The translations under genes and the position numbers were made by a program. Under the pieces are notes generated by a model. That model was not told the DNA's origin. It saw only the letters and a program-made list of their open reading frames with translations, and searched no databases. From Candidatus Falkowbacteria bacterium RIFOXYC2_FULL_48_21 (GTDB lineage: Bacteria > Patescibacteriota > Patescibacteriia > UBA11705 > JABHMO01), in NCBI GenBank assembly GCA_001778275.1, contig MFGM01000062.1, positions 1-5,185 of the forward strand: a stretch of 5,185 nt of DNA, read 5' to 3'. Below are positions 4,168-5,185 of this stretch, in pieces (positions within the stretch are counted from its first letter, which is position 1; every line of letters begins with the position of its first letter).

Positions 4168-5185
4168 ATGCTGTTTTCCAATTTTATGACCGGAATGTTT
4201 TTCTATATTTTAACGGCGGTGCTTTTTATTTTTTCCGGCACATGGTTGTCCGGCGCGGCCGGCGTTGTGTCGTCCGTTTACGTCCCGGAGTCGGTGCCGC
4301 AACTCGATGAATTTATCACGGAAACGTTGATGGTGGAGCCAACCGCCGTTGACCCGTTTGGCTCGGACGGCACGGTCAAAATTTTATTGATTGGCGAGGA
4401 TTCCCGAGTTGGCGTATCGGTCGGTCATTGCGATGCAATTCAGTTTTTGGAGATTGACAAGGGAAATTCGATAATAAAAATAACGGCGGTACCGCGCGGA
4501 ACCTTCTCGACTTTGCCGGGGGGCGGACACGCACCGAGCGATTATTATGTTTCCAATGCCTGCCAAATCGGTGGATTGGCGTATGGCGTGGAGCAGATTG
4601 AAAAAATTCTCGGCCAAAAGGCGGATTATGTGGTCCGCCTTGGATTTTCCGGCGCCATGGGCGTTTTGCGGCGGTTGGATTTACCGGCGACGGAGTCGCT
4701 GGCTTGGCTGCGCAATCGCCACGGCTTTGCCATCGGCGAGCCGCAACGCGCTCATAATCATTCAGCATTTATCAAAAAGATATTGGTTGAATATGCAGGA
4801 GGCGAAGCCGGGAAGCGCGATGTTGTTTGGCAATATCTGATATTCAAGTTGTTCAAAACCGACCTTACGTTTGGTCAGGTTCGGCAGATTGCGGAAGCGT
4901 TTTCCGGTTTTGATCTGGCCGAGCATCCGGAACGAGTACGCTTGTTTATGCGGCCGGCGTATCAAGTGGTGGACATTGATTATGATACAGCCCACCTGGA
5001 CGAAAAGCGTCAGGCATTGCTTGCGCCTGTTATTGCTTTATTATCAACTGAAGATTACGCAGGCGTGACGCAGGAGCAAGGGCAGGCAAAACTGCTGGCC
5101 ACAATTCAGAATGGACTCGATAGTGGCGATTTTGTCAGCTGGGCATTTGAAAATAGTCTTTGGATGCAGATTGACAATGAGACGG
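4168..5185 (+). CDS. LytR-CpsA-Psr (LCP)-like membrane-anchored protein, 3' end outside window
   Basis: The frame is open for 339 codons to the window edge. LCP proteins attach undecaprenyl-linked glycopolymers to the cell wall or envelope outside the membrane. Residues about 10-34 (MFFYILTAVLFIFSG) form one membrane anchor, followed by a short linker to about 69. The LCP-like core has VKILLIGEDSR (70-80), CDAIQFLEID (88-97), IIKITAVPRGTF (102-113), YGVEQIEKILGQKADYVV (about 138-155) and WLRNR (180-184), then GEPQRAHNHSAF. These sit where the family has LLxGxDSR, RSDTMML, SIPRD, the YGG helix and RxRxxD...RxxRQQ. Several polar residues differ: C88 in place of Arg, G111 in place of Asp, HNHSAF in place of the RQQ end. 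It may be a divergent or non-catalytic member. Residues after about 205 are mostly helical and unassigned. No Shine-Dalgarno precedes ATG 4168, which directly follows an in-frame TAA; ATG 4186 or ATG 4195 are alternatives. Confidence 0.8.
   Translation, partial: MLFSNFMTGMFFYILTAVLFIFSGTWLSGAAGVVSSVYVPESVPQLDEFITETLMVEPTAVDPFGSDGTVKILLIGEDSRVGVSVGHCDAIQFLEIDKGNSIIKITAVPRGTFSTLPGGGHAPSDYYVSNACQIGGLAYGVEQIEKILGQKADYVVRLGFSGAMGVLRRLDLPATESLAWLRNRHGFAIGEPQRAHNHSAFIKKILVEYAGGEAGKRDVVWQYLIFKLFKTDLTFGQVRQIAEAFSGFDLAEHPERVRLFMRPAYQVVDIDYDTAHLDEKRQALLAPVIALLSTEDYAGVTQEQGQAKLLATIQNGLDSGDFVSWAFENSLWMQIDNET

Overview
The window looks like bacterial chromosome and not phage or plasmid. It carries the 3' part of the DNA primase gene, a primary sigma factor of the RpoD/SigA type directly after it, a tRNA gene and the start of a LytR-CpsA-Psr-like envelope protein. 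The dnaG-rpoD order is common across bacteria. The sigma factor has a short lysine-rich head and no long non-conserved insert. Together with a self-splicing intron in a tRNA and small orphan proteins, this would fit a Candidate Phyla Radiation (Patescibacteria) genome. That placement is an inference from gene content and style; no marker here proves it.

Layout: 1-797 (+) end of dnaG. 798-1015 is a structured gap with a nested GC-rich hairpin and a separate 10-bp inverted repeat. 1016-2329 (+) rpoD. 2330-2542 is a dense convergent intergenic region: a 22-bp tandem duplication, two 30-bp hairpin repeats spaced 40 bp apart with a compensatory base change, then back-to-back terminators serving opposite strands. 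2558-3156 (-) is a two-gene operon of unrecognised 93-residue proteins, read from a near-consensus promoter at 3192-3220. 3288-3316 (+) is a second near-consensus promoter that drives the tRNA.

The centrepiece is 3335-3924: a tRNA-Asn(GUU) gene split inside its anticodon, between positions 35 and 36, by a 514-nt group I intron. All core helices can be drawn by hand (P1 to P5, P6, P7, P8, P9). The intron carries an HNH homing-endonuclease reading frame. That frame lies in the loop of P1, between the 5' splice site and the internal guide sequence, and its last codons run through the guide, P2, P3 and P4 and stop in P5. Mature tRNA and active ribozyme are therefore encoded in the same bases as the end of the endonuclease.

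After the tRNA come an intrinsic terminator and 2.5 copies of a roughly 70-bp unit that begins with the tRNA's own GCCA end and has palindromic ends. A promoter at 4094-4122 then precedes the LCP-like membrane protein, which runs off the right edge and lacks several of the family's active-site residues.
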